Of a stretch of 64,000 nt of DNA, positions 47,043-58,947 are shown piece after piece. The position numbers were made by a program, and so were the translations under genes. Origin of the DNA: Achatina immaculata (lineage: Eukaryota; Mollusca; Gastropoda; Stylommatophora; Achatinidae). Each line of letters begins with the position of its first letter. The first letter of the stretch is position 1. A model generated the notes under the pieces. That model was not told the origin of the DNA. It did not search any database and saw only the letters and a list, made by a program, of their open reading frames with translations. The DNA lies in contig CM019716.1 of NCBI GenBank assembly GCA_009760885.1, forward strand, positions 14,963,702 through 15,027,701. The letters are read 5' to 3'.

Positions 47043-48714
47043 TTATAATTTAATTTAATGACATGAAAATAAGTTTATTTGAAGACAAGGAAAATGACAA
47101 GTTAATTTATAAACGACCTCAGGTTTTAATCTGAACTAAGAAATTCGAGCTTTTTCTGGATCTTGCAACAAGCAAAAACTGTAAATTATTAAGTGAAAAT
47201 TAAAAAAAAGAAAAGATATTTTTCACGAAAGTTAAACAAACACATTTCTCTCACAAGTGTTTTCTTTATTCAGTTTTAAACAAAAGATTATTCTGAAACG
47301 TCTGTTATCTAATCAGAAGCTGTTCGGATTTGTTTTCTTGTAGATCTGATGTAATTATGATATAAACAGTACGGATTTTTTTTTAATTCGATCAATTAGC
47401 ATCCAGTTTATTTTAATTAAAACGATATCCTATAAATAATCTTATGGAACTGCTGAAACCACATTGTGAAAAGTGATGATCAATTCTTAAATATAGGAAA
47501 TTCTTACTCTATGTTGCCTGGTGGCTGCTGCTACATAACTTGTAAGTTGAACTAGGTCCTTATCTACAAGGCCTTATACCTTCTGTGAGTATGGTATTGT
47601 TTGTTTTATCACTCCGAATTCGGCCGGTTCGGAGGGTCAAAAATTCAACGCCATCTTCCTTTTTCGCGGAGTCACGTGCCTAGATATGTAGTGGGAAGTT
47701 TGTGGCCAGTTAGATTATGCTCGTTGTCGAGGCATGGCAGGTGCAGGAGCAGACGGGCCGTTGTTGTATTGTGCGGTGGAAGTGTCATTGTAGATTTTTT
47801 TCTCTGAATTATTGTGAAGTTGGTGTGATATCGTTCCAGCCCAAGCTTCACTCTCATCCCCACCCCCCACCCCATGTGAGGGTAATTTGTATGTTGTTCT
47901 TTTGTAAGTGATGTTAGTTTCATTGCATGATTTATGAAGAAGTAATGTAGGTTTTCCACGATGATCATCGTTCAATTTCAATGGAAGTGTGCTGTAGTAA
48001 ATGTTAAATATGTGTAGGTATGGGTAAAGAGTGTTTTATTTTCTTCTGATTTAATATCATCATTTGATTGATTGTGGCTTTCAGATCATTGATTGATTAT
48101 GCCTTTCAGATCATTGATTGATTATGCCTTTCAGATCATTGATTGATTATGCCTTTCAGATTATTGATTGATTATACCTTTCAGATCATTGATTGAGTGA
48201 TTTCGTGCACCATAGCGTGTTAAACTCAAGATGTGTTCTGTGTTTTGTTTTCTTCGTGCATTTTGAGTATGACATTGTCATTTCATTGTCATCTTTTATA
48301 ACCACATACGTGTTAAAACGACATTTGATTTTTCATTGACTGATATGTCATTATGATTATTCATCCATGTTCGTTATGTGGGTGATAGCAGAAATCCTCA
48401 TAGTGGTTAGTAACCAGGGGTAGGAGTTTTCAGAGATATATGTATTTCTGAAGTTGTTGAGCGCTAATGCACGTACGTGGAGTTACAGAGATTTTCGGTA
48501 GTTGTAGAAGATAGTTAGGACTTGCCATGAGACGAGTGAGTCTATTCATGATGTTAGATGTGTAGATAAGTTTACAATGTTCATTAATGCTGGGCTTGAG
48601 AACAGGGCCATAGTGCACTGTCATTCAACATATTGATTCATACCACTTGATATAAAATTGTATCATTCAGGCTGTTTTTTTTGTCATCTTTCGTGTATGC
48701 TGTTGTCATGTCTG
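47043..48714. other. Intergenic, 25-bp minisatellite, no supported gene
   Basis: About five copies of 'gattgattatgcctttcaga' plus 'tcatt' lie at 48062-48200. Overlapping short open frames at 47600-47980 on both strands have no domain and no splice support. Confidence 0.6.
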
Positions 48715-49085
48715 GTTGTGTATTAAATTGAGCTGAGCCCATAAGAGATACCAACAGTAGGGAACGGAGAGCTAGAAAGAACATTGAACTGGACAGCTTA
48801 TTTAAACCCCAAAGCATTATAAATGTCTTGAAACTGAACAGGCTACGCTGGTTGGGCCATGCGAAAAGAATGGAAGAGAACAGACAAACGAAAATTATGT
48901 ATGCACAAGAGATGAGAGAAACAAGGGGTAGACCAAGACAGAGACGGAAAGACAACATAGAAGAGGATGTAAAAGAAACTGGTGTCACCAACTGGAGAGA
49001 TATTACGAATAGAGAGGAATGGAGGCGAATTTTATTTGCAGCTATGAGCCTTAGAGGCTGGGAAAGCTGAAGAAGAAGAAGACGC
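48715..49085 (+). mobile_element. LINE 3' fragment with (GAA)n tail
   Basis: Encodes LNRLRWLGHAKRMEENR, TRGRPRQRRKDNIEEDVKET, GVTNWRDITNREEWRRI and ends in SLRGWES before a GAAGAAGAAG tail. It resembles the C-terminus of RTE-type RT proteins. A related minus-strand fragment is at 55975-56160. Confidence 0.8.
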
Positions 49086-49394
49086 CAACAAATGAAATGC
49101 AAAACGCTATAACCAATAAAAAACAACAACAAAAACTAATTTAAAAAGTACAGTATAATGGTGCACTATTATGTTGCAAAGAAACTGTTAAAATAAACAC
49201 TTACACTCCATGAACCAATTTTTACTTTCGATTCATAATACTAAACGAACATATAAAAATATGGAAAGGTAATCCCATCCACTGTATCTGATTTAATATA
49301 AATATTTATTGATATTAGAAGATACTTTAATTGTAATGCAAGTAATTGTTCTACTACGGAATAAGAATATTTCATAAAGTGAAAAATATGCACC

Positions 49395-49502
49395 TCTGTA
49401 GAAGTGTACCGCCAAATCAGTAACATCGGACCTTTGTAGCAGTGAACCACCAAATCAGTAACATCGGACCTCTGTAGCAGTGAACCACCAAATCAGTAAC
49501 AT
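49395..49502. repeat. 41-bp tandem repeat, ~2.5 copies
   Basis: Units containing 'ccaaatcagtaacatcggac', unrelated to the other 41-bp arrays. Confidence 0.85.
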
Positions 49503-49959
49503 TGGAAGCTAAATTACTTTTGACATCAGAGGATGGTTAATGTTTGTTTATTTTCAGAGCACTTAGATTTTTTTCAATGGCCTTACATTTCAGGCAGTAA
49601 AATCTGGTTAACAAGACTAAGTGAACATACTAAATGCTAAGAACGCCTGTCTGATTCACAATTTAAAAATGAGATTGAAAAAAAGCATATCCAGTTAACA
49701 ATAATAAATTATGATATAAATTGAAACATAAATTGTACACCAAACTGTTGTAAAAAAAAGAAAGCACAATAATCAATGTTATATTAATCTGTTAAAATAA
49801 ATCTGCTGTCCGTTTTTTTAGCTAAACGCTTATCATGTACAACTGTAGGGCTTCTCTCGTGGATACAAAAACACCCAATATTTTTCGATGCTTCATCACT
49901 GATTACATGGCATTCCACTGTGTTCCCTGCACCTTAAAAAAAATGTATGATCTCTCCCT
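49503..49959. other. Intergenic, no recognised feature
   Basis: A+T-rich unique sequence; nothing supported on either strand. Confidence 0.5.
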
Positions 49960-49966
49960 TTGTTAA

Positions 49967-50300
49967 CATATTTACTGATGGACTAGTCACATTTTAACAT
50001 ATTTACTGATAGACTAATCACATGTTATCATATTTACTGATGGACGAATCACATGCTAACATATTTATTGATGGACTAATCACATGTTAACATATTTACT
50101 GATGGACTAATTACATGTTAACATATTTACTGATGGACTAATCACATATTAACATATTTACTGATGGACTAATTACATGTTAACATATTTACTGATGGAC
50201 TAATAACATGTTAACATATTTACTGATGGGCTAATCACATGTTAACATATTTACTGATGGACTAATCACATATTAACATATTAGCTGATGGACTAATCAC
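49967..50300. repeat. 31-bp minisatellite, ~11 copies
   Basis: Units of 'acatatttactgatggacta' plus 'atcacatgtta'. Confidence 0.93.
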
Positions 50301-52166
50301 ATGGAAAATCAGTCAGAACAACTGACTTGAAACACTCGCTTATGATTTTCGCTTTCTGAAAACCCTCTGTGCTTAAAGTTCAGTTTGTGCACAGCTCCCG
50401 GTATCCATTTCCTACCATTCTTTTTCAAACAGAAATATTGGTGAGAAAAAGAAAAAATAATAATTAGAAAAAATGAATGAGAATTTGCTCAGTAACTGAA
50501 CCAAGGTCATCTGTGTCTGAGTTTACAAAATAAGTCACTAGGGTATAATGGTCTAGTACCAATGATGGTATTATTGGCTATATTTGGCAGAATTACTAAT
50601 GCAAAGGTGTTTTAAAATACATAAGACTCACGTGAATGAAACTCACGTAATGAAACAAATTGAAGTAGAGAAACTCACGCGACATATTCATCTTCGATCT
50701 GTCTATATGAGAGAGTATGGCCAAGGTGAATTCGAGGTTTTCTGTTAGTGTCCTCGTTACACATCCTATGAACCTCCCTTAAAAATATCCCATAATAATA
50801 AATTAAGCGATTAGATCCTGAAAATCTTATTTAAAAAACTATTCAAAGTACGACTTAAGTCTATTGTAGATTGTATAACTAGATTGGTGCAAGTTTACAT
50901 TTTATAACTAGTGGAGGACTATTTTATCCAGATGTTAAGACAAACAATCCCTTAGCAATGTACTACCTACTCAAGGCCAGTCTAGCTCCCCCATCATGAC
51001 CGCCAACCCAGGTCCTCCCCTCCTTAGTATTTTTATGCTAATCATGCATACATCCAAGGCACAGTCAATAAACAGTACACAATACACTGAAATGCAGTAT
51101 AAATCACCAGCCTGAAATTAAGGATACAACATTTTAATCACACTATATGCCACAACAACACATACATCTGATATTGACATCGACATGACATCAAGACAGG
51201 TGTCATTATAATGGTAATTAAGCATGGTATCATATGATAATTACTTCTCATGTTGCATTATTGAAAACCTGATGGACCTGGGGTCCCGGGCTCTCTTGAC
51301 CTTCCATGTGGCCTACACTACGAATCTAATGTGTAATGGCACTTAATCCACGCAGCTACCGCTGTCATGGCACACCTCTATATAACCGCGTTGCTGCAGC
51401 ACAAGATCAATCTACATGAGGGCATAATAACGAATCAAATATGTTGCCCATCCAATATACTGATAAATCTCACTAAAATCATGCTCAAAATTTCCATATC
51501 GATAACTAAATACAGAAATCTACATCACAGCTTGCTGCACAACTACATAATCTACACCACATGAGGATGGCACTGGCAGAATATCACCCTAATACATACA
51601 GAGACACAATTACACAAGACATTGCCCGGCCATTGTCTCTATCTAACTCAGAATGCCCAACAATGTTTTCATATATATATATATATATCTTTCCGAACCA
51701 GCTACAATCACATGGATGATGAGGCTTCGATCAAGGTCCTACACCCCTCAATCTAAGAGTGCCTAGTCCACAAGACCAAGAAGAACAGATCATGAAATTT
51801 AAGGAAGTATTTTGCCTCTGTAGGTTGAAAACACTTCTGAGGTGGTATTTCTTTTTATATTAAATATTAGATTATATACACATGTATGTTATTGTGTGTA
51901 TATTTGTATGTTCCTGTTAGTGTGTGTGTATGTATGCGTGTGAGCATGAAAGAGACATAGAGCAGGGAGGTTAACACAGTAAAGGGATGTGAAGAAAACA
52001 CGCTTCAAACATGATTAAAATCTTTCGGACATTGACCAAAACTTTGACACAGAAAAAAATACCAAAACATAACATAAACTGCAATCACATAATTATTAGG
52101 ACTTACAAAAATGTATCTAAAAAGCTCAAAATAATATAATAATTGTGAAAAAGGCATGGTTATTAT
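50301..52166. other. Intergenic, no recognised feature
   Basis: Mostly unique sequence with a short (AT)n run at about 51669-51690. The 65-codon frame at 51367-51564 shows no domain. Confidence 0.5.
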
Positions 52167-52458
52167 TCATTCATTCATTTGCATGTCCCTTGCGGAACTT
52201 TGCCTCCCAAACAGCACTCCTGTAGGCCTCTCGGTTGTGAGCAAGATGGCCTGCTGCTGATGCATCCATTTGCAGATCGATGTCTTGCAGCCATCTTCGT
52301 TTTGGTCTTCCTCTCTTTCTTTTTCCCATTATATATCCTTCCAATAAGGTCTTCTCTAAATTATCATGACGTTTAATGTGTCCAAAATATTTAAGTTTTC
52401 TCTCTTTAATCCTCTTTACTAGCCAGCCTTCTTCAATATTAAGCTCTTGTAGAATAGT
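52167..52458 (-). mobile_element. LINE family 2, (GAAT)n-tailed 3' fragment
   Basis: Same 3' end as the other family 2 copies. The (CATT)n tail is at 52167-52180. Confidence 0.82.
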
Positions 52459-52586
52459 TATTATTACAAAACTATTTTACACTGAGATAAAAAAAAATAT
52501 GTTTTGCAAGCAATCACAACACACATCATCATCAGCTAAACTGTGCAGACTACACAGTCAAAAGGTATATTTTATGGGGTAGAGCA

Positions 52587-52587
<1 letters not shown>

Positions 52588-52620
<33 letters not shown>
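52588..52620. repeat. (AT)n microsatellite
   Basis: An almost uninterrupted AT dinucleotide run. Confidence 0.93.
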
Positions 52621-52624
<4 letters not shown>

Positions 52625-52864
52625 CAAAAGTATTCCTCCCTATGACTATATTCCAGAACGAAATGAAAGTTATTTTTAAAGGACGTTACGTGTGAGCTCT
52701 TCAGAAAGTTGGAGCGGAAGTGAATATTTACTGCGCAAAGTGATACTCCAGAAAGATAGGTTTTATTTTCTTTCTTAAAATCAATCCTTAATGAGTTTCA
52801 TCTGGAAAGTATGGTCTCAGAGTTGTTCTATTTAGATTGTTGCTCAGAGATAACAAGAGAAATG

Positions 52865-53228
52865 TACGAGCTCAGAGACAAGATAAATGCAGAAGTTTAG
52901 AGACAACAAGATAAATGTAGAAGTTTAGAGACAACAAGATAAATGTAGAAGTTTAGAGACAACAAGATAAATGTAGAAGTTTAGAGACAACAAGATAAAT
53001 GTACAAGCTTAGAGACAACAAGATAAATGTACAAGCTTAGAGACAACAAGATAAATGTACAAGCTTAGAGACAACAAGATAAATGTACAAGCTTAGAGAC
53101 AACAAGATAAATGTACAAGCTTAGAGACAACAAGATAAATGTACAAGCTTAGAGACAACAAGATAAATGTACAAGCTTAGAGACAGCAAGATAAATGTAC
53201 AAGCTTAGAGACAACAAGATAACTGTAC
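52865..53228. repeat. 28-bp minisatellite, ~13 copies
   Basis: Units of 'acaagataaatgtacaagct' plus 'tagagaca', about 440 bp downstream of the LRR-5 stop codon. Confidence 0.93.
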
Positions 53229-53671
53229 GAGCTCAACTTCTGAGATGGAATTGTTTCCTGAAGTTCATTATTTAAGTTTTTGAAAGGTCAGAAAGACATT
53301 TTGGGAACATCTCGCTATCCAGTTTGTCTGAATATTATTAGAAAATGATACTTCAAGATATTAACACAGGGGCAAACGGGAATATTTATCGTGTTTATTG
53401 TGATATTTCATATCTCAAAAGAACCTTTTATGTGGTCGAAATCTATCAACCACAGCCTTCAGCTAATTTGCTCTGTCACGAAGATTCCAAAGTTTAGTTC
53501 AAGGAGTCAAAATCCTGCACTTAGCTGATTTTATTCATAAACGCTTCGTCAGCCATCGTAGAAGAGAACGTTCTCCTTTCTGCTTACATGTAAGTGTCAG
53601 ACGAGGTGGATTCACTTTCCTGAAAGAGTTCTTTCTTTTCTTGGTGTATATAGTCAGGCAGTGAAGGGAGA

Positions 53672-54766
53672 CTAGAATTGCTCCTTTACTGGATAGTGAC
53701 ACACTGCTAGAATAAGAAGGCAACATAACAGTCCATAGCTGACATGACTTCCAATACTGGGGGATTTGTTACCACTGGTGGTTGCTGCTGTTGGTGTTTT
53801 GTTAATGTCTGTGCTGCTCGTGGATATATCGAAAGTAGTATTACAAAATTCGCCATTTAAAATTCGATCCAGATCTCTGTAGTCGCCGTTATCAATGCAC
53901 GAACCAATCAGATGGAGGTCCCCATTATAAGTCTCATACCACTGGACCAATTCACGGCGCAAAGGACAGATACAAGGAAATGGTGTTTCAGTAATCATGC
54001 TGAGAGTATTGAGGTTTGTCAGTGAAGTAACAGCAAGGGGAATTTCTGTCAGGTTTGTAAATGAAAGTGATAGATCAGTGATTTGTCTAAGATTTTTGAA
54101 CGCCAAGAATGATATTGTAGATATGGGATTGGAATCAAGCGACAGGAGAGTGATCGAGGAGTTCACTGGAAAACTTGCGTCTGTGATTTCAGTGATGCTG
54201 TTATTATACAAACCAAGCTCGATAAGAGTCGGTGAAAGCCTCTCAGAGGTGATGTTTGTGATGTGATTGTTAAAAACGTGTAAGACGGCGAGACGGGACA
54301 GTTTTCCCGTGGGCGGTAGTTGAGTCAGCCCAGTGTTCTGAAGATCAAGTTCCTCCAGCGTATCTCCCACAGACGTGAACGCGTTGTCAGAAAGATATTT
54401 TATTGGGTTCTGGGAAAAGTCGATTTTGTTTAGCGAGCGAAAGAATAAAATCCAGGTAGGCCATGATGTTAAATTTACATTCTGTAAACGCAGCGTGCGA
54501 AGGTTTGTACCTACGCGTTGTAAAATAGCTTCGTCCCACACAGCAATCATGGTATCAGATATTTCTAACACAGTTAGATTTGTTAACTGAAGCAATGCAT
54601 TTGGCAGCCCGGCAAATGCCGCACTTTGTACTGACAGTTCGTATAAAGTGGTTGCCGAAGTCTGGAAAGCATTTTCGGAGATGTTAGTGAGAGGCAGGTT
54701 GTAAAATTCAACCCGTTCCAGACCAGGAGGTAGGCTGTTGCCAGGGACGCTGGTTATGTTACCACC
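53672..54766 (-). CDS. LRR-5 exon 3 (LRRs, C-cap, stalk, anchor)
   Basis: The acceptor is 'ttatttcag' (AG at 54767-54768). The product starts GGNITSVPGNSLPPGLERVE, and 364 residues run to the stop with no break. There is no ATG in the first 57 codons, so the exon is longer than an ATG-based ORF call would show. Confidence 0.9.
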   Translation of the reverse strand, partial: GGNITSVPGNSLPPGLERVEFYNLPLTNISENAFQTSATTLYELSVQSAAFAGLPNALLQLTNLTVLEISDTMIAVWDEAILQRVGTNLRTLRLQNVNLTSWPTWILFFRSLNKIDFSQNPIKYLSDNAFTSVGDTLEELDLQNTGLTQLPPTGKLSRLAVLHVFNNHITNITSERLSPTLIELGLYNNSITEITDASFPVNSSITLLSLDSNPISTISFLAFKNLRQITDLSLSFTNLTEIPLAVTSLTNLNTLSMITETPFPCICPLRRELVQWYETYNGDLHLIGSCIDNGDYRDLDRILNGEFCNTTFDISTSSTDINKTPTAATTSGNKSPSIGSHVSYGLLCCLLILAVCHYPVKEQF

Positions 54767-57700
54767 CTGAAATAAAAAGGGGGAAAAATGAAATTCTTAA
54801 ATGAAAGAAGTCTTCAATAATTTACACAAAAAAAATCTTTATATTTCACTCAACAAAATGAAGTTAACCTACCATTGCTATATTTAAGTTAGCTTTTAAA
54901 AATCATTAATTTACCATTTTACGTACACAGATTGATAGAGGAAAAAACTGTTTTGCTGAAATTTAATGCTAATTCACAAATACGTACTGTATGATCTTGG
55001 ACGTTAAACTGAAACAATAAAATATGTGACTCATTTTAAACAAGAAGTTTTTTTGATGTTGTATTATCTTATTGTGTGGCGAGTGGTTGGGCAGAGAGGG
55101 AGAGGATGATAGATGATAATAATATATTCCTGAGACTGAAGATTTGCTGCTGCTGAGCACGTGGTTGTCGTGTGGCCCATGAGAGGTGGCCTTGGCTGTG
55201 GGGACTTTGTTGATAGATAAGACGGTCGGCAGGACGAGGACTGGCGACATACAGCTTCTATTAGAAACCGGGGGGGGGGGGTTTGACCCGTTAAACCTTT
55301 CTGTTCCTACTCTTATCATAACCCCAAGCAAATAATACTTTCTCATGCGCTCCTTCCACCACAAAAATTCTGTTCCTACTCTTATCATAACCCCAAGCAA
55401 ATAATACTCTCTCATGCGCTCCTTCCACCACAAAAATTCTGTTCCTACTCTTATCATAACCCCAAGCAAATAATACTCTCCTATGCGCTTCTTCCACCAC
55501 AAAAATAATAAATAACACAAACATGAAGAATAAAAATGAATGAATCGCTGCCATGGGCAAAAGAGCTAATTGTAATGTTACACAGACCTGGACGCAGTTT
55601 AATCAGAACCCTCGAAGGAATACAGAAGATCATGTGTCTATAATTCTGTATTATTCCCAAATGAGAGCTCCTAACAGTTCTTAAATCATTTGCTTGATAA
55701 AACCCCCACAAACATGGTTATCTCTTTCATGAACATGAGTTATCCTCTCTTTAACACTATGATCTCCTTCTCAAAACAGGGTTATCCTCCCCTTAAAAAC
55801 ATAGTTTTCTCCTCACAACAAAAAATACTTTCCTCATAACGCCAAACATGGTGATTTCCTCTTTAAAATAAATATAGTTTCCTTCTGCTACCCAAACACA
55901 CAGGACATATAATTTCCGAGTTACCTCAAGCAGGGTATGTCCTGAAAGTTGAAAACAAATAAACAACTTCTTCTTCGTTTTTTTCTTATTATTATTATTA
56001 TTGTTCACCTTTCCGAACGATTAATGCTCATTGCTGCAGATAAGGGTTGCCTCCATTCCTCTCCATTCCTAATCTTCTTTCTCCAGTTGGTGACACTAGT
56101 TACTTTTATATCCTTTTCTATGGTGTCTTTCTAACCATTTTTCGAGACGTCTCTGTCTGTTCCGTAACACTATTAAACAACTACATTAGATTTCGTTAAA
56201 TAAATCTTACAACTTAATACTTCAGCGTTCTCTTAAACTAGAAAGCTTCTACATGTGGTAACTTAGTAAAAAGGAAGCAAATGTCTGAAGCATACCAGAG
56301 AACCGTTTAATCTCGATAACATGTGATCTTTATCCAAATGTAGAAAAAAACCTATTTCTCCATATTTGATAAATGGATATATCAAAATACTAGGTTCAAC
56401 AAAACTCCTTTAAATAGGAAATTATGTACTGAAACTTCATACAAGGGTAGATAGCCCAGACTATCAGGTGACGCATCTTAATTCAACTTCAAATTAACAC
56501 TGGGAAGCTTGTTCTATAAAAGATCTTAAATCTTACGTTAAAATAGCACACAATGAACAGCATAATACGCCAAAATGTTTTAGACACACACGCTAGGTAA
56601 TAACATCTTAGATATATTTTTCACTCACGTATCCCAATAGAGATTGGCCCCACAGGTGTGAAGCGCGGGTATAGCGACTGGCCTCAGCCCAGCTCTCTCC
56701 GAAGTTCTCTCTTCAGCCGCCGGTAGATGTATGGATTTGAATCTTCTTTCGGATGAGATCACGTGATCACAAGTCTCGCGCGTCTTAATTTTGCCTTTCG
56801 TCGTACTTACTCTAATTCTACCATTTAGACGAGAATTTCTTATTTCTTAACTTGCGGCATTCCAAGACATTATATGAACGTCTAGCTTTTCCAACACAGC
56901 ATGTGGTATTAATGACGTAAATGTCATCAGTCTGTAATTCTTTCGATTCCTTGAGTTTGGTTTTCTCTTAACTCTATAATTTCCTTATGTGACTCCAACA
57001 ATGCCTGCCATTCTCTTTACTGTTTATTACATTGCTGCTGTCCTTGCTATTTCTGCTATTATTACTTTTATAATAATAATAATGATAATGTGCCCCACTC
57101 GCTTCACGACAGCTACAAGTATTTTCTTGCTGCTGCAACAGGACTGAAACCCCTACTGTTGTGTTAAGTTTGAAAAAAGTGCAACTAAAGTCAGTTCATG
57201 CTTGTAACAACGCACTGACCTGAAACACTACAGCACTGACAGCGGTAATGTTGCTCCCAGTCTGTAGCTGTGGTAGGCTCTGCAGGTTTCTGCAGATCAT
57301 GGTTCGTGTGCAGCCACATTCCTGTTTCAAAATAGAAATAATAAAAATGGTAATAAAAATAGTACTTGCTAAAATTATTAAAATAAGTAATTTGTAGAAA
57401 AGTGTCTTCCTGCGAATAAAAGCGTGCTGTATGGGACTCGAGTTTAGGTCCTTACAGCCGTCGCTTTTACAGAGATATGTTTGAAATGTGACAGCAGGCA
57501 GACAGATATTTAGAGATTGTGTTCGTTAGAAATTTTAAATTTTAAATTGGTGCATTATAGACAGAGGAGTATAATTTGATATTTTCAGGGTTTTTGATAG
57601 AAATAAAGTCTATAAATGAAATCTCCTTAACAGAAATATAGGAAATATAAATGCAGATTTAATAACAATCATAATAAACTTCACTATCTGCGGCATTCAA

Positions 57701-58947
57701 GGAAATACATTTACAATCGATATTAAACAGCTAGAAATAATAACATAAAATAATCGGGGTGTGTTTGAAAAAAAAACCAGATTACCAGTGTTGATATTTT
57801 GAAATAATCGTCACCAAAAACGTAAACAAAGGTCTGTTATGAGCGAACACCAAAAAAAAAAAAAAGAATACACAATATGAATTTATCTACATAGTCTTCG
57901 TAGTGTATTTCTTATATTTAAATATTATAATGAAATCTTCATTTAACAAGGACTAGAGAAATATACTGTGTATGATCTCTCTTAGTAGTCAAACTATTTT
58001 TTCCGTAACAGAAAAAACGCAATAAGAAGCACACTACTCGTATATAGAAAACATTCTCTTCAGATATGATAAAGTCTCTACTTACCTGTGTGTTGTAAGT
58101 ATATTACTCGTATATAGAAAACATTCTCGCCAGATATAATAAAGTCTCTACTTACCTGTGTGTTGTAAGTATATTACTCGTATATAGAAAACATTCTCGC
58201 CAGATATAATAAAGTCTCTACTTACCTGTGTGTTGTAAGTATATTACTCGTATATAGAAAACATTCTCGCCAGATATAATAAAGTCTCTACTTACCTGTG
58301 TGTTGTAAGTATATTACTCGTATATAGAAAACATTCTCGCCAGATATAATAAAGTCTCTACTTACCTGTGTGTTGTAAGTATATTACTCGTATATAGAAA
58401 ACATTCTCGCCAGATATAATAAAGTCTCTACTTACCTGTGTGTTGTAAGTATATTACTCGTATATAGAAAACATTCTCGTCAGATATAATAAAGTCTCTA
58501 CTTACCTGTGTGTTGTAAGTATATATTACTCGTATATAGAAAACATTCTCGTCAGATATAATAAAGTCTCTACTTACCTGTGTGTTGTAAGTATATTACT
58601 CGTATACATAAAACATTCTCGTCAGATATAATAAAGTCTCTACTTACCTGTGTGTTGTAAGTATATTACTCGTATATAGAAAACATTCTCGTCAGATATA
58701 ATAAAGTCTCTACTTACCTGTGTGTTGTAAGTATATTACTCGTATATAGAAAACATTCTCGTCAGATATAATAAAGTCTCTACTTACCTGTGTGTTGTAA
58801 GTATATTACTCGTATATAGAAAACATTCTCGTCAGATATAATAAAGTCTCTACTTACCTGTGTGTTGTAAGGACAAGTCGTAGCCACAGTCTGTGAGATA
58901 CAGACAATACATAGAATCAAAGTGTGCAGACGTCTTGCTGCACCCAT
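53672..58947 (-). CDS. LRR-5: secreted/surface LRR protein, intact
   Basis: Three exons on the minus strand, 58947-58858, 57321-57220 and 54766-53672, all phase 0 with GTAAGT or GTCAGT donors, predict 428 aa. The signal peptide covers residues 1 to about 22. The N-cap is CPYNTQ plus ECGCTRTMIC. LRRs include LEELDLQNTGLTQLPP and LIELGLYNNSITEITDASF. The C-cap starts CICPLRRELVQWY. The Ser/Thr-rich stalk is about 35 residues. The hydrophobic segment YGLLCCLLILAVCHY is followed by PVKEQF, so it may be a short membrane anchor or an atypical GPI signal. It is the member closest to LRR-1, with the same strand and the same DASFP-type repeats. Intron 1 contains 12 tandem copies of the exon-1 splice donor. 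Ligand unknown. Confidence 0.87.
54775..57219. other. LRR-5 intron 2: repeats and LINE fragment
   Basis: Holds a 69-bp x 3 minisatellite at 55301-55507 (unit starts 'ctgttcctactcttatcata') and a poly-G tract at 55271-55281. A minus-strand LINE 3' fragment at 55975-56160 has a (TTA)n tail and a TNWRK...EEWRQPLSAAMS-like end. The rest is unique. Confidence 0.7.
57220..57321 (-). CDS. LRR-5 exon 2 (LRR N-cap)
   Basis: 34 codons between 'ttgaaacag' and GTCAGT. The product begins ECGCTRTMICRNLQSLPQLQ and ends AVVFQ. Cysteine pattern matches the other exon 2 copies. Confidence 0.87.
57325..58029. other. LRR-5 intron 1, unique part
   Basis: A+T-rich with no recognised feature before the tandem array begins. 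Confidence 0.5.
58030..58857. repeat. Splice-donor minisatellite, 70 bp x ~11-12
   Basis: Each unit contains 'cttacctgtgtgttgtaa', the reverse complement of the last 12 bases of LRR-5 exon 1 plus its GTAAG donor. Copies start at 58081, 58151, 58221, 58291, 58361, 58431, 58501, 58573 (one unit is 72 bp), 58643, 58713 and 58783. The real exon junction at 58853 is the twelfth. Units are almost identical; a c/t change splits the array into a distal 'ctcgcc' block and a proximal 'ctcgtc' block. Confidence 0.95.
58858..58947 (-). CDS. LRR-5 exon 1 (signal peptide)
   Basis: 30 codons starting MGAARRLHTLILCIVCISQT and ending TTCPYNTQ at a GTAAGT donor. The last 12 bases before the donor are shared by every unit of the adjoining array. 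Confidence 0.88.

Noticed and set aside
47601..47981. Overlapping 64-98-aa ORFs on both strands
   Set aside because: No domain, no splice signals linking them to anything, and frames overlap on both strands.
4330..49502. Shared 41-bp period of three arrays (4330, 5857, 49395)
   Set aside because: The units have no sequence similarity, and other arrays have periods of 14-70 bp, so the match is probably coincidence.
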